A stretch of 7,001 nt of DNA from Rickettsiales bacterium (GCA_031281335.1 JAITFM010000007.1:1-7001), one strand, 5' to 3'; numbered from the stretch's first letter, positions 1-6,984 are shown. A program made the numbers and translations. The notes: generated by a model not told the origin, from the letters alone.

Positions 1-372
1 ATTGCCAGAAAGTTCTGCAGCCATCCCTGGTAGGATATGTAAAAAGTGATAAAACAGAAACAATATTAGAGCCAATTTTAGTAATTCACCGATCGGAGAA
101 CTGCCAAATTCCATGTATGTAAAGCTAAATAGACCAAGTATGCTGCTTTTCTTAAAGCTGTAATTCTGCATCATACATGCAAGAGTATCTTCATTTTTAT
201 CACACTCACCGCTTTTCAGTTTGAACCACTGTTTTTTGTGACCACCTGAGGGTTCTACTTGTTTCTCTTCATATGGCTTATCCGGTTCAAAATTCAAATT
301 TTTAAAATAGATTTTATCACATGCTATGAACATAAAGGACAAAAACGCAAAAAGCATAACAGGGTATAGGCT
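1..372 (-). pseudogene. virB6: C-terminal part of VirB6, separated by an in-frame amber codon (partial at window edge)
   Basis: Reading leftward from the TAG at 375-373, the same frame stays open for 124 codons to the window edge. It begins S-L-Y-P-V-M-L-F-A-F and contains a hydrophobic segment at residues 2-18, then DKIYFKNL, a polar loop (about 25-75), and a second hydrophobic segment (97-114) ending in H-I-L-P-G-M-A-A-E-L-S-G-N. This matches my memory of rickettsial VirB6 C-termini, where a GYFDGW..LIS stretch leads into a Y-x-L-x-P-x-x-L-F-A-F membrane helix and then a final helix followed by a P-x-x-A-A-E-L motif. It has no signal peptide and no exported domain of its own, so it is not the start of the next virB6 paralog. 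The first ATG (357-355) lies six codons after the stop and has no clear Shine-Dalgarno, so separate translation would need reinitiation. I infer a gene broken by one substitution, although a functional split gene is possible. The true 3' end lies outside the window. Confidence 0.75.
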
Positions 373-2379
373 CTAGGTAATCAACTCCCTTATCCACCCA
401 TCAAAGTATCCCTTAGTGTGTTGGAATAAAACCATAGGGATGAACAGAGGTGACAAGATGATTATTACACTCAGAGCAACTAAAGATAAAATAAATACGT
501 AGCATATCCACAAAATAACCATCATCATCATAATAGCCATGAATATAGCAACAATAGCTATTAAAATCTGCCCACTGGCGAAAATGATACCGATTATGGA
601 GCCTGCTGCTAACAAAACAGGAGCAGCACCTAGTAAAACAGCCAATATCCCTACACTTCCAGTACCAATTTTGCCACCGATTCCATCTAAAGGCGCTCCT
701 AGGTAAAATAGAATTCTACAATCAAGCCTGTCCCAAGGTGCAAGATAACTGTAAGATATCTTTTTTCCATTACGTGTGTATTCATAATCTGTACCTGCAT
801 TATAATTACATATACCTTTGCTTTCAGATGAAGCTTTGAGCACTATCTCTGACAGACCATTTGAAAGTTTTGTTAGTTCCCCATAATAATGAGACATAGT
901 ATTGCCTGTTGTGAAGTAAATCACTAAGGAAAATTTAATGATCAACATGTACATTTCTTGAGGACTGCAAACACCACCAGACATGGCTTTTATAGAAAAT
1001 AGTATCAAAGCCAGAACTAAAACGGCAGTTACGGTGTTTTTCAGCTTTTTTTGTGCCACAGACAAGAAACTACCCTTCTTATTTCCACGCTCGTCTTTCA
1101 GTTGGTTGCCGCTTGAATCACGACCAGCCACTAAATTATCCAACGATTCCTTAATGCATTGCACTATCATAGAAGTTATGGGAACAGGAGCCAATGACTT
1201 GCTTCCCGCTTGATTGTAGCAAGCCTCAGAGACATACTGGCTAAAACAACCGGCATTATCATAACCTACAAAAATTTCTCCCTTTCCTTCCCTTTCCTTT
1301 ATCAGAGTTTTGTGATCTTTATTTTCATTTCCACGCTCTTTGAGAAGATCCTTAAGAGTATTTCTATCCGTGACAACTGTGTCGCCATCCTTGGTTTTAA
1401 ATTTCATCTTAGACTCCTCGCACATAGGAGCAATTGGGTCAGGTGGCAATTCTGTGCATCCCATATCAACCCCCTGTGGCCAAGGAGTCATTTTAATACC
1501 AAGTGTACTAACACTTTCTAACTCCACACACAATCTGCCCATTTTTCTTACTGCCTTGAATGTTGATCCATGTATGGTTTCGCTTTGTCCTGCTTTAAGA
1601 ACTTTGCACTCTAGGTCGCCATCAACCTTTGGAGACCATGCTCCATCTACATATCCAGTGTCTTTTTCCCTAACATCAAAATCTATGTATCCAGGTTTCT
1701 CCCTAGAATCAAAGTCATTCGTTTTAAAAAGGTTGCCAAATGTTAAAGGATTTCGATGACATATTTCTATATACTCGCTATATTGTGCGCCATTTTTTGG
1801 CCAGTAATAGTTTTCTCTATTGACATTAACAACATTCCAATTAGTAAAGTTTAAAATCTCTTTTTCTGTCTGTTTTCCATCTTTTCCTGATTTTCCTTGT
1901 AGTGCAGAAAAATATTCATCCTCAGTTTGATAATTTTTATCCGTGTAATCACTATAACTTGTGTTTTCTAGTTTGAAGTTTTTATGTTTTCCCTCGTGAT
2001 CGCGTGCAACTGGATGCCTAACAAAACTATGTTGACAAACAACAAGCCCTCCTATAGCTTTCCAGACCCCAACAACTGCAGCTATCATTCCAACGACGAC
2101 AAGAAGGGTAAACAAACCAGCAGAAGAAACGATCAAAACAATGCCAGTAAATATTGCGCCAACAGCAATCGCTATTCCTGCAAGTGCTGCAGCCGTCTTA
2201 AACGCTCCACAATCAGGGTTAGAGGCGCGACTGAAGCTGCCAGTAGAATTAAACCTACTAACGAATTCCGTCTTTTCAGTACCACTTACCTCATCTGCAA
2301 ACACTGGATATGAGAGTAAAAAATCGATATTTAATAAAAATATCGCAATTAATAGCAATAACAGCTTAGTCTTAAACAT
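373..2379 (-). CDS. virB6: VirB6-family type IV secretion inner-membrane protein, probably truncated by an in-frame TAG
   Basis: This 668-residue polytopic protein is the VirB6/TrbL subunit of the rickettsial type IV secretion channel. Residues 1-28 form a signal peptide (K at 3 and 5, leucine-rich core, P-V-F-A-D-E cleavage region). Hydrophobic segments lie near 62-84 and 88-113. Residues about 115-395 form a polar, presumably exported domain with seven cysteines between 207 and 387. The TrbL/VirB6 domain starts near 396 (A-P-V-P-I-T-S-M-I-V-Q-C-I-K), with hydrophobic stretches near 447-465, 476-492, 575-600 and 605-648, and ends L-F-Q-H-T-K-G-Y-F-D-G-W-I-R-E-L-I-T. The large extra domain distinguishes rickettsial VirB6 proteins from the roughly 300-residue classical form. 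The ATG at 2379 is supported by AGAAGG six bases upstream and by the signal peptide; it overlaps the virB4 stop by 8 bp. The stop falls inside a stretch conserved in the family, and the frame continues beyond it. It is likely the first of several tandem virB6 genes (virB6-1). Confidence 0.9.
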   Translation of the reverse strand: MFKTKLLLLLIAIFLLNIDFLLSYPVFADEVSGTEKTEFVSRFNSTGSFSRASNPDCGAFKTAAALAGIAIAVGAIFTGIVLIVSSAGLFTLLVVVGMIAAVVGVWKAIGGLVVCQHSFVRHPVARDHEGKHKNFKLENTSYSDYTDKNYQTEDEYFSALQGKSGKDGKQTEKEILNFTNWNVVNVNRENYYWPKNGAQYSEYIEICHRNPLTFGNLFKTNDFDSREKPGYIDFDVREKDTGYVDGAWSPKVDGDLECKVLKAGQSETIHGSTFKAVRKMGRLCVELESVSTLGIKMTPWPQGVDMGCTELPPDPIAPMCEESKMKFKTKDGDTVVTDRNTLKDLLKERGNENKDHKTLIKEREGKGEIFVGYDNAGCFSQYVSEACYNQAGSKSLAPVPITSMIVQCIKESLDNLVAGRDSSGNQLKDERGNKKGSFLSVAQKKLKNTVTAVLVLALILFSIKAMSGGVCSPQEMYMLIIKFSLVIYFTTGNTMSHYYGELTKLSNGLSEIVLKASSESKGICNYNAGTDYEYTRNGKKISYSYLAPWDRLDCRILFYLGAPLDGIGGKIGTGSVGILAVLLGAAPVLLAAGSIIGIIFASGQILIAIVAIFMAIMMMMVILWICYVFILSLVALSVIIILSPLFIPMVLFQHTKGYFDGWIRELIT
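1280..1299. repeat. Perfect 10-bp tandem duplication inside virB6
   Basis: CCCTTTCCTT occurs twice head to tail (1280-1289 and 1290-1299) in an all-pyrimidine tract of the plus strand. On the coding strand it lies in the exported domain of VirB6, where it encodes the charged K-E-R-E-G-K-G-E stretch (about residues 361-368). The unit is not a multiple of three, so loss or gain of one copy would shift the frame. No functional role is evident from sequence alone. Confidence 0.7.
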
Positions 2380-4777
2380 TTTTTACCTTCTGACAGAATA
2401 TAGGCAACCATACTTTTGGGTCGTCTCCGACCTCTTTTAGTATATCATGTAACAATAGAACACTTTCTGCACGTCCGGATAACACGTTGACTATATCATC
2501 TAAGCCTTTTAAGTCTATTCTAGCCACAACAGCATTGACTCCTTGCTTTACCAAAAAAAATCTAGTGCTTGGATCTGTGTGTTTAATTAGTATGTACTCA
2601 CGTTCAGTTAACATAAAAACATCCCGATAGACACTAGTAGCTTTCAGATTTGGCAAAAAAATCTGTGTTGCTGTTTGTTGTACAAGCGTATCACTAATAG
2701 CACTTTTACTTGCATCTTCAACACTCTGAGTAGCGAAAATCACAAAAGCATTTAATTTCCTCAGCACTTTTAACCAGTCTTTTATCTTAGGTGCAAAAAC
2801 TGGATTATCTATTAACGCCCATGCCTCATCAAGAACAATAATAGATGGAGTGCCATCAAGAGATATACTAATCCTATGAAACAAATAAATCAAGACCGGT
2901 CCAAGAGCAACAGGATCTTTGAGCAAGTTAGCCATTTCAAAGCCAAATACCCTTGCTTTCGAAAAATCTAACAAGTCTTCTTTATTGTCAAATACTGCAG
3001 CATGAGAACCATCACCATGCCACATAGATATTGCTCCAGCTAGAGTATCAGGGCCCGAAAGTCCTAAAAATGGCACGAGATTTCTTAAAAATCTGTCTTC
3101 TTTTCTCAATTTAAAATTTCCTTCAATTGCATCATTAATTCGTGCAATATCCTCTGAAGTGAATTTATCATTGTATACCGAGATTAAAGATTTTATCCAC
3201 TCCATTAAAAATGTTCTATTATCAGGGGTATCGTCAAGTTGTAGAGGATTAAAATTTGTTTTAGTTCTGGGTTCTATTATAGTGTAGATGCCACCAAGTG
3301 CTCTCAAAAAAATCTCTGCACCGCGATCTTTATCAAAAAAGAATATTCTTGGAGAAAATTTCATTGCTTGAGCACATAAGAAATTCATTAAAACTGTTTT
3401 ACCAGCACCAGTTGGCCCAATTATCATAGTGTGTCCAACATCCCTTATATGAAAGTTGAAGAAAAATGGGGTGCCAGATGTTGTGTCAAAAACTGTAACA
3501 GCATCTCCCCAGTGGTTATCGAATTTTTTACCAATAGGATAGTTATGTTGAGATGCAAAACCGGCCAAGTTAAGACTACTTATTGTACCTTTTCTTACTA
3601 TATAATCGAAATTACCAGGAATTTGTGCCCAAAATGCTGGTTCAAGATTAACTCTCTCACGTATAGGGTAAACACCGCAATTAGAAAGCTCTGATTCTAC
3701 CAACGACAAAGCATTATCCAATGATTTAGGGCTTTTCTCTATACATAGGATAGTTAAGTGATGTTCACCAAACGCAATCTTACCGCTCATTGCATCATCA
3801 AGTGCATGAGAGATTTCTGCTATTTGAGAAATAGCTTTATCTGCAGATTGTATCATCCGATTTTGCTGTATCTGCATTTTTGCAATTGCCATTTGCCTAT
3901 TTGTAAATTGGAAAGACTGTGTGATGATAAATTCATAAGGAAGTTGTAAAAAAGAATCGAGCATACCTGCAGAAGTATTATTTCCATACTCTTTGATACT
4001 AACTATTCCAGCGTATTTACTTTCATTATGAGTCACAACCTGTATCATCTTACGGCCAAAAAATAACCTATGTACCGGTAAGTATCTTGATATTTCAGTT
4101 TTTAGCGGAAGGAGTGTATTTGTAACAAAGCCACAATTTACAATCCTAGATAGAAATTCCATTATTTCACAGAATAGGCCGTTTGGGGTTTCTTTTACTT
4201 CAAGGATTTTAGGTGAGTAATTCCTAAGGCTCGTTACCACACGGTTTGTTGTCTCCTCTAAGTCTTCATAAGTAGCGCGCATATCGCTTTCCCAAGCATG
4301 TTTTGAGGTCACATGTCCGAATTTCTTTAGTAGGTGCGATAAAAATTCTACTCCTTTTGTATCTGCCCTACGAATAATTGTAATGTATAAGTCATTAATA
4401 AACGATTGCCTTGTTGCGTGTTTTTCTCTCCATTTTAGATTTACGTGGTTAGCAAAAAAGTTCGGCAAATTCTGACTTGCAAACTCATCGGAAAAAATGT
4501 TTTTCTTACGCCTAATTGTGTGGAAATATAAACTAAATGCCGGGGATGAAATGCTTCTTAGCATCTGATTCCTGATCTTGTTTTGTATTACCAAATCTTC
4601 ATCATCAGCTGTTTCAAATGCGAAGCCATTTAATTTGATAAACTTCACTAACCAGTTTTGCTTTGTTATTAAGGTTGTGCTGTTCCAGTAACAAGAATAC
4701 GGTATAAACTCTGCAGCGTGAACCTCCCTGCCCAGAATAGATTTATTCTTCGATTGAATAGCTCTAAATCTCAGCAT
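2372..4777 (-). CDS. virB4: VirB4 type IV secretion ATPase
   Basis: VirB4 (TraC/CagE family) is the large AAA-type ATPase at the inner-membrane base of type IV secretion systems, and powers channel assembly and substrate transfer. The 801-residue length is normal for the family. Walker A is G-P-T-G-A-G-K-T at residues 454-461. Walker B is S-I-I-V-L-D-E-A-W with D650 and E651. A downstream F-A-T-Q-S motif places Q684 as the likely sensor residue. The CagE/VirB4 N-terminal domain covers roughly residues 20-400. The N-terminus R-E-V-H-A-A-E-F-I-P-Y-S resembles what I recall of other rickettsial VirB4 proteins, so the ATG at 4777 is likely correct even though no clear Shine-Dalgarno precedes it. 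It starts 9 bp after the virB3 stop and ends inside the virB6 start, so the three genes are almost certainly one operon. The reading frame is intact and all catalytic motifs are present. Rickettsiales often carry a second virB4 copy elsewhere, so this could be either copy, but the virB3-virB4-virB6 context fits the main one. Confidence 0.96.
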   Translation of the reverse strand: MLRFRAIQSKNKSILGREVHAAEFIPYSCYWNSTTLITKQNWLVKFIKLNGFAFETADDEDLVIQNKIRNQMLRSISSPAFSLYFHTIRRKKNIFSDEFASQNLPNFFANHVNLKWREKHATRQSFINDLYITIIRRADTKGVEFLSHLLKKFGHVTSKHAWESDMRATYEDLEETTNRVVTSLRNYSPKILEVKETPNGLFCEIMEFLSRIVNCGFVTNTLLPLKTEISRYLPVHRLFFGRKMIQVVTHNESKYAGIVSIKEYGNNTSAGMLDSFLQLPYEFIITQSFQFTNRQMAIAKMQIQQNRMIQSADKAISQIAEISHALDDAMSGKIAFGEHHLTILCIEKSPKSLDNALSLVESELSNCGVYPIRERVNLEPAFWAQIPGNFDYIVRKGTISSLNLAGFASQHNYPIGKKFDNHWGDAVTVFDTTSGTPFFFNFHIRDVGHTMIIGPTGAGKTVLMNFLCAQAMKFSPRIFFFDKDRGAEIFLRALGGIYTIIEPRTKTNFNPLQLDDTPDNRTFLMEWIKSLISVYNDKFTSEDIARINDAIEGNFKLRKEDRFLRNLVPFLGLSGPDTLAGAISMWHGDGSHAAVFDNKEDLLDFSKARVFGFEMANLLKDPVALGPVLIYLFHRISISLDGTPSIIVLDEAWALIDNPVFAPKIKDWLKVLRKLNAFVIFATQSVEDASKSAISDTLVQQTATQIFLPNLKATSVYRDVFMLTEREYILIKHTDPSTRFFLVKQGVNAVVARIDLKGLDDIVNVLSGRAESVLLLHDILKEVGDDPKVWLPIFCQKVKNV
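2386..2391 (-). promoter_or_regulatory. Ribosome binding site of virB6 inside the virB4 3' end
   Basis: AGAAGG on the minus strand lies six bases upstream of the virB6 ATG at 2379-2377, wholly within the last codons of virB4. Its spacing fixes the virB6 start, and its position suggests that virB6 translation is coupled to termination of virB4, whose TAA shares the ATGTTTAA overlap. Confidence 0.65.
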
Positions 4778-4786
4778 CGCATAATT

Positions 4787-5080
4787 TCAAGCAACATCGT
4801 AAGAATTGGCTCCGTGATAAAAACAATTTAAACACTTGGAGCATTTTCCTAATTTTACCATAAATAATTCAATAAACAATGGTTCTTTCGCAGAAGCTGT
4901 ATAACCAAGTCCGTGTATCCCAAGTAACATCAAGAAAGTTCTAAGATCATTTGAATTAATGAAAATTAGCATGCAAGTTAGAACGTTTAATATTGCAAAC
5001 ATATAACTCACACCAAAAAGCATTGCAGGTCTTGTAAGACCTTTAAACAATTGATCTGTTTGTATATTACCTGTAGACAT
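4787..5080 (-). CDS. virB3: VirB3 type IV secretion inner-membrane protein
   Basis: VirB3 is a small inner-membrane subunit that associates with VirB4 and with VirB6 in the translocon; in some systems VirB3 and VirB4 are fused. This 97-residue protein has the family signature L-F-K-G-L-T-R-P-A-M at residues 11-20. A long hydrophobic stretch follows (about 20-42), then a shorter one (about 48-60), then the conserved K-E-P-L-F-I-E-L segment (66-72). The C-terminus carries three regularly spaced cysteines (C80, C83, C86) before H-G-A-N-S-Y. The ATG at 5080 is supported by AGAAGGG seven bases upstream. It is the first gene of the operon and faces divergently from lysK. In Ehrlichia and Anaplasma the homologous operon begins with sodB; no sodB lies between virB3 and the divergent gene here, so virB3 appears to be promoter-proximal. 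Confidence 0.94.
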   Translation of the reverse strand: MSTGNIQTDQLFKGLTRPAMLFGVSYMFAILNVLTCMLIFINSNDLRTFLMLLGIHGLGYTASAKEPLFIELFMVKLGKCSKCLNCFYHGANSYDVA

Positions 5081-5145
5081 ATCCTTGCCCTTCTAATTAA
5101 TAGCTCTAACACTAATACTACATCATTAATTAAAAATCCATTGAA
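5081..5145. promoter_or_regulatory. Divergent intergenic region expected to hold the virB3-operon and lysK promoters
   Basis: Only 65 bp separate the two divergent start codons, so promoters for both must lie here or reach into the neighbouring coding ends. The spacer is very AT-rich and contains TAATTAA twice (5094-5100 and 5127-5133), 33 bp apart. TAATAC at 5113-5118 could be a -10 for lysK, but its best upstream -35 is poor. I cannot identify a convincing -35/-10 pair for virB3. The two transcription units probably compete for or share regulatory protein binding here; that is inferred from geometry only. Confidence 0.45.
5088..5094 (-). promoter_or_regulatory. Ribosome binding site of virB3
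   Basis: AGAAGGG on the minus strand ends seven bases before the virB3 ATG (5080-5078). It is the strongest Shine-Dalgarno in the window and supports the chosen start. A second AAGG two bases before the ATG is too close to be the main site. Confidence 0.65.
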
Positions 5146-6723
5146 ATGAGTAGCACTTTAGGTAAGATAAGTAATTTAGCACTACTGATGATGAGTTGGC
5201 CGTTTCAAGAAGCAGAAAAAATATTACAAGAGTTTCCTAACAAAAAAGAGATAATATTTGAGACTGGCTATGGACCTTCAGGTTTGCCGCATATTGGTAC
5301 TTTTGGAGAAGTTTTTCGCACTACAGTTGTTGCAAATGCACTAAAGAAAATAGCTCCTAGTATAAGAATCAAAATCATTGCAGTATCCGATGATATGGAT
5401 GGTTTGCGAAAAATACCAGACAATGTGCCAAATCAAGAGATGCTAAGGGAACACTTAAACAAGCCACTAACCATGATACCTGACCCATTTGGCACTCATG
5501 AGAGTTATGGTCATCACATGAATTCATTGCTGTGTAAGTTCCTTGATTTATTTGAGTTTGAATACGAGTTTAGAAGTGCTACAGAGTGCTATAAATCTGG
5601 TGTTTACGATGAAAAGCTCTTACTTTTGCTGAAAAATTACGATAAAGTGATGGATGTAATGCTTCCATCGTTCCGAGAAGAAAGACAGCAGACCTATAGT
5701 CCATTCTTGCCGGTATGTCCAAAAACTTCCCAAGTGCTACAAGTTCCAGTGATTGAAAGGAATACAGACAAAGGAACAATCACATACGAAGATGCAAGTG
5801 GAGAAAAAATAGAAGTTCCAGTGACAAAAGGAAGATGCAAGTTGCAATGGAAGCCAGACTGGGGAATGAGATGGGCCGCATTTGGAGTTAATTACGAAGC
5901 TCATGGAAAAGATTTGACTCCATCTGCTGTGCTTTCAAGTCAAATATGCAAAATACTTGGAGAAAAGCCACCACTGCTATTTTGCTACGAATTTTTCCTT
6001 GATAAAGAAGGAAAGAAGATATCGAAATCAAAAGGAAATGGTATTTCAATTGAAGAATGGCTTACTTACGCACCGACAGAGAGCTTGGCGTTATACATTT
6101 TTCAGAGTCCAAAAAAGGCTAAACGTTTATATTTTGATGTTATACCAAAATCAACTGATGAATATTTGGAGTTTGTTAAGCGTTACAATGAGAGTGAAGA
6201 AAAGGATGTAAACAGTCCTGTATGGCACATTCACCAAGGTAGAGTTCCAAATGTAGAAACTTCAGGCATAAATTTCTCATTGCTTTTAAACCTAGCAGCA
6301 GCCTGTAACGCTGAAAATAAAGAGATTCTTTGGGGTTTTATATCCACTTATGCACCGAACGTTACACCAGAAAACAACAAAATGCTCGATAGGCTTTCAG
6401 ATTTCGCAGTTAGGTATTATCATGACTTTATCAAGCCAGCGAAAGCGTATAAGGCTCCAAATGAAAAAGAGAAAGAAACATTGCTAGATTTAAAGAATAC
6501 CCTGCATTCCCTGTCTATTACCGCTACTGCTGAGGAGATTCAATCCCAGATCTTTTCCATTGGAAAAAGGCACAATTACAGCAACTTGCGCGATTGGTTT
6601 CAGCTGCTGTATGAAACGCTGCTTGGCCAAAAAACCGGGCCAAGAATGGGGTCTTTTGTAAAGCTTTATGGAATAGATAATACTATCTCTCTTATAGAAA
6701 GTGCTATTGAACGTACACTTTAG
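5146..6723 (+). CDS. lysK: Lysyl-tRNA synthetase, class I (LysRS1)
   Basis: This cytoplasmic enzyme charges tRNA-Lys with lysine using ATP (EC 6.1.1.6). It belongs to the class I, archaeal-type LysRS family, which is unrelated in fold to the usual bacterial class II LysS and replaces it in Rickettsiales and spirochaetes. The Rossmann signature is G-Y-G-P-S-G-L-P-H-I-G-T, with the HIGH-equivalent H-I-G-T at residues 49-52. The KMSKS-equivalent is K-I-S-K-S at 291-295 followed by K-G-N-G. Between them the D-W-G-M-R-W and H-G-K-D-L segments of the catalytic domain are present. The C-terminal third is helical, as in the anticodon-binding cage of the family. The 525-residue length is normal and no key residue is missing. 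The ATG at 5146 gives the longest frame, but no clear Shine-Dalgarno precedes it. Codons 15 and 16 (both ATG, just before S-W-P-F-Q-E-A) are possible alternative starts. It diverges from the vir operon and has no functional link to it. Confidence 0.97.
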   Translation: MSSTLGKISNLALLMMSWPFQEAEKILQEFPNKKEIIFETGYGPSGLPHIGTFGEVFRTTVVANALKKIAPSIRIKIIAVSDDMDGLRKIPDNVPNQEMLREHLNKPLTMIPDPFGTHESYGHHMNSLLCKFLDLFEFEYEFRSATECYKSGVYDEKLLLLLKNYDKVMDVMLPSFREERQQTYSPFLPVCPKTSQVLQVPVIERNTDKGTITYEDASGEKIEVPVTKGRCKLQWKPDWGMRWAAFGVNYEAHGKDLTPSAVLSSQICKILGEKPPLLFCYEFFLDKEGKKISKSKGNGISIEEWLTYAPTESLALYIFQSPKKAKRLYFDVIPKSTDEYLEFVKRYNESEEKDVNSPVWHIHQGRVPNVETSGINFSLLLNLAAACNAENKEILWGFISTYAPNVTPENNKMLDRLSDFAVRYYHDFIKPAKAYKAPNEKEKETLLDLKNTLHSLSITATAEEIQSQIFSIGKRHNYSNLRDWFQLLYETLLGQKTGPRMGSFVKLYGIDNTISLIESAIERTL

Positions 6724-6761
6724 CCTGAGCTCTCTAGTTTTAAATTAGGTACAGAAATTAC

Positions 6762-6767
6762 TTGACA
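6762..6767 (+). promoter_or_regulatory. Possible -35 box
   Basis: TTGACA is a perfect sigma-70 -35 hexamer in the region after lysK, upstream of the small reading frame at 6837. The hexamer at 17-bp spacing is TAACCA, a poor -10, and CATAGT at 21 bp is too far. The call is therefore weak and rests on the -35 match alone. Confidence 0.2.
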
Positions 6768-6836
6768 ACTTTTGCCGTTACCCTTAACCATAGTACTGAA
6801 GCTATTTGTTTAACTTCCCAATCTGTACAGGTTAAA

Positions 6837-6984
6837 ATGACAAGAAAACTTGTATTTGGCGTACTATTTTTTTATTTTTCGCACTATGTGCACTGCATGT
6901 CTTTTTAAAACTTCTGGTTTTTACCCATACAAGCTGAAACGCGCTTATAAGTCGTTTAAGACATCACCCAACGCCGGATTTTAA
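6837..6984 (+). pseudogene. Possible 48-residue small reading frame broken at a T7 run
   Basis: An ATG at 6837 opens M-T-R-K-L-V-F-G-V-L-F-F and stops at 6908 after 23 codons. The next frame is open across the same stretch and continues to a TAA at 6982-6984, encoding C-L-F-K-T-S-G-F-Y-P-Y-K-L-K-R-A-Y-K-S-F. Removing one T from the T7 run at 6867-6873 would join the two into a 48-residue protein with a hydrophobic N-terminus and a basic C-terminus. I do not recognise a family. It could equally be chance open sequence or part of a dispersed non-coding repeat. Confidence 0.25.

Noticed and set aside
1..357. Reading bases 1-357 as the start of the next full virB6 paralog
   Set aside because: Rickettsial VirB6 paralogs begin with a signal peptide and a large exported domain. 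This segment begins within a C-terminal membrane helix and is in frame with the upstream virB6.
1081..1338. 12-bp direct repeat ATTTCCACGCTC (1081-1092 and 1327-1338) in virB6
   Set aside because: It encodes two short E-R-G-N stretches and the flanks do not match, so it is more likely chance or local composition than a recombination site or duplicated domain.
983..2440. Several plus-strand open frames (e.g. 983-1213, 1210-1521, 1340-1759, 1984-2313, 2141-2440)
   Set aside because: They lie antisense to virB6 and the virB4 3' end, overlap one another in different frames, and encode no recognisable protein; the minus-strand frame carries all the family signals.
3431..3949. Plus-strand open frames antisense to virB4 (3431-3694, 3758-3949)
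   Set aside because: They are shadows of the virB4 coding frame, which contains intact ATPase motifs on the other strand.
5579..6211. Open frames inside lysK (minus 5579-5779, plus 5957-6211)
   Set aside because: They lie wholly within a complete lysyl-tRNA synthetase gene in other frames and have no recognisable domains.
6622..6644. Hairpin CTTGGCC...GGCCAAG near the 3' end of lysK as a terminator
   Set aside because: The 7-bp stem with a 9-base loop lies inside the coding region, about 80 bases before the stop, and is not followed by a T run.
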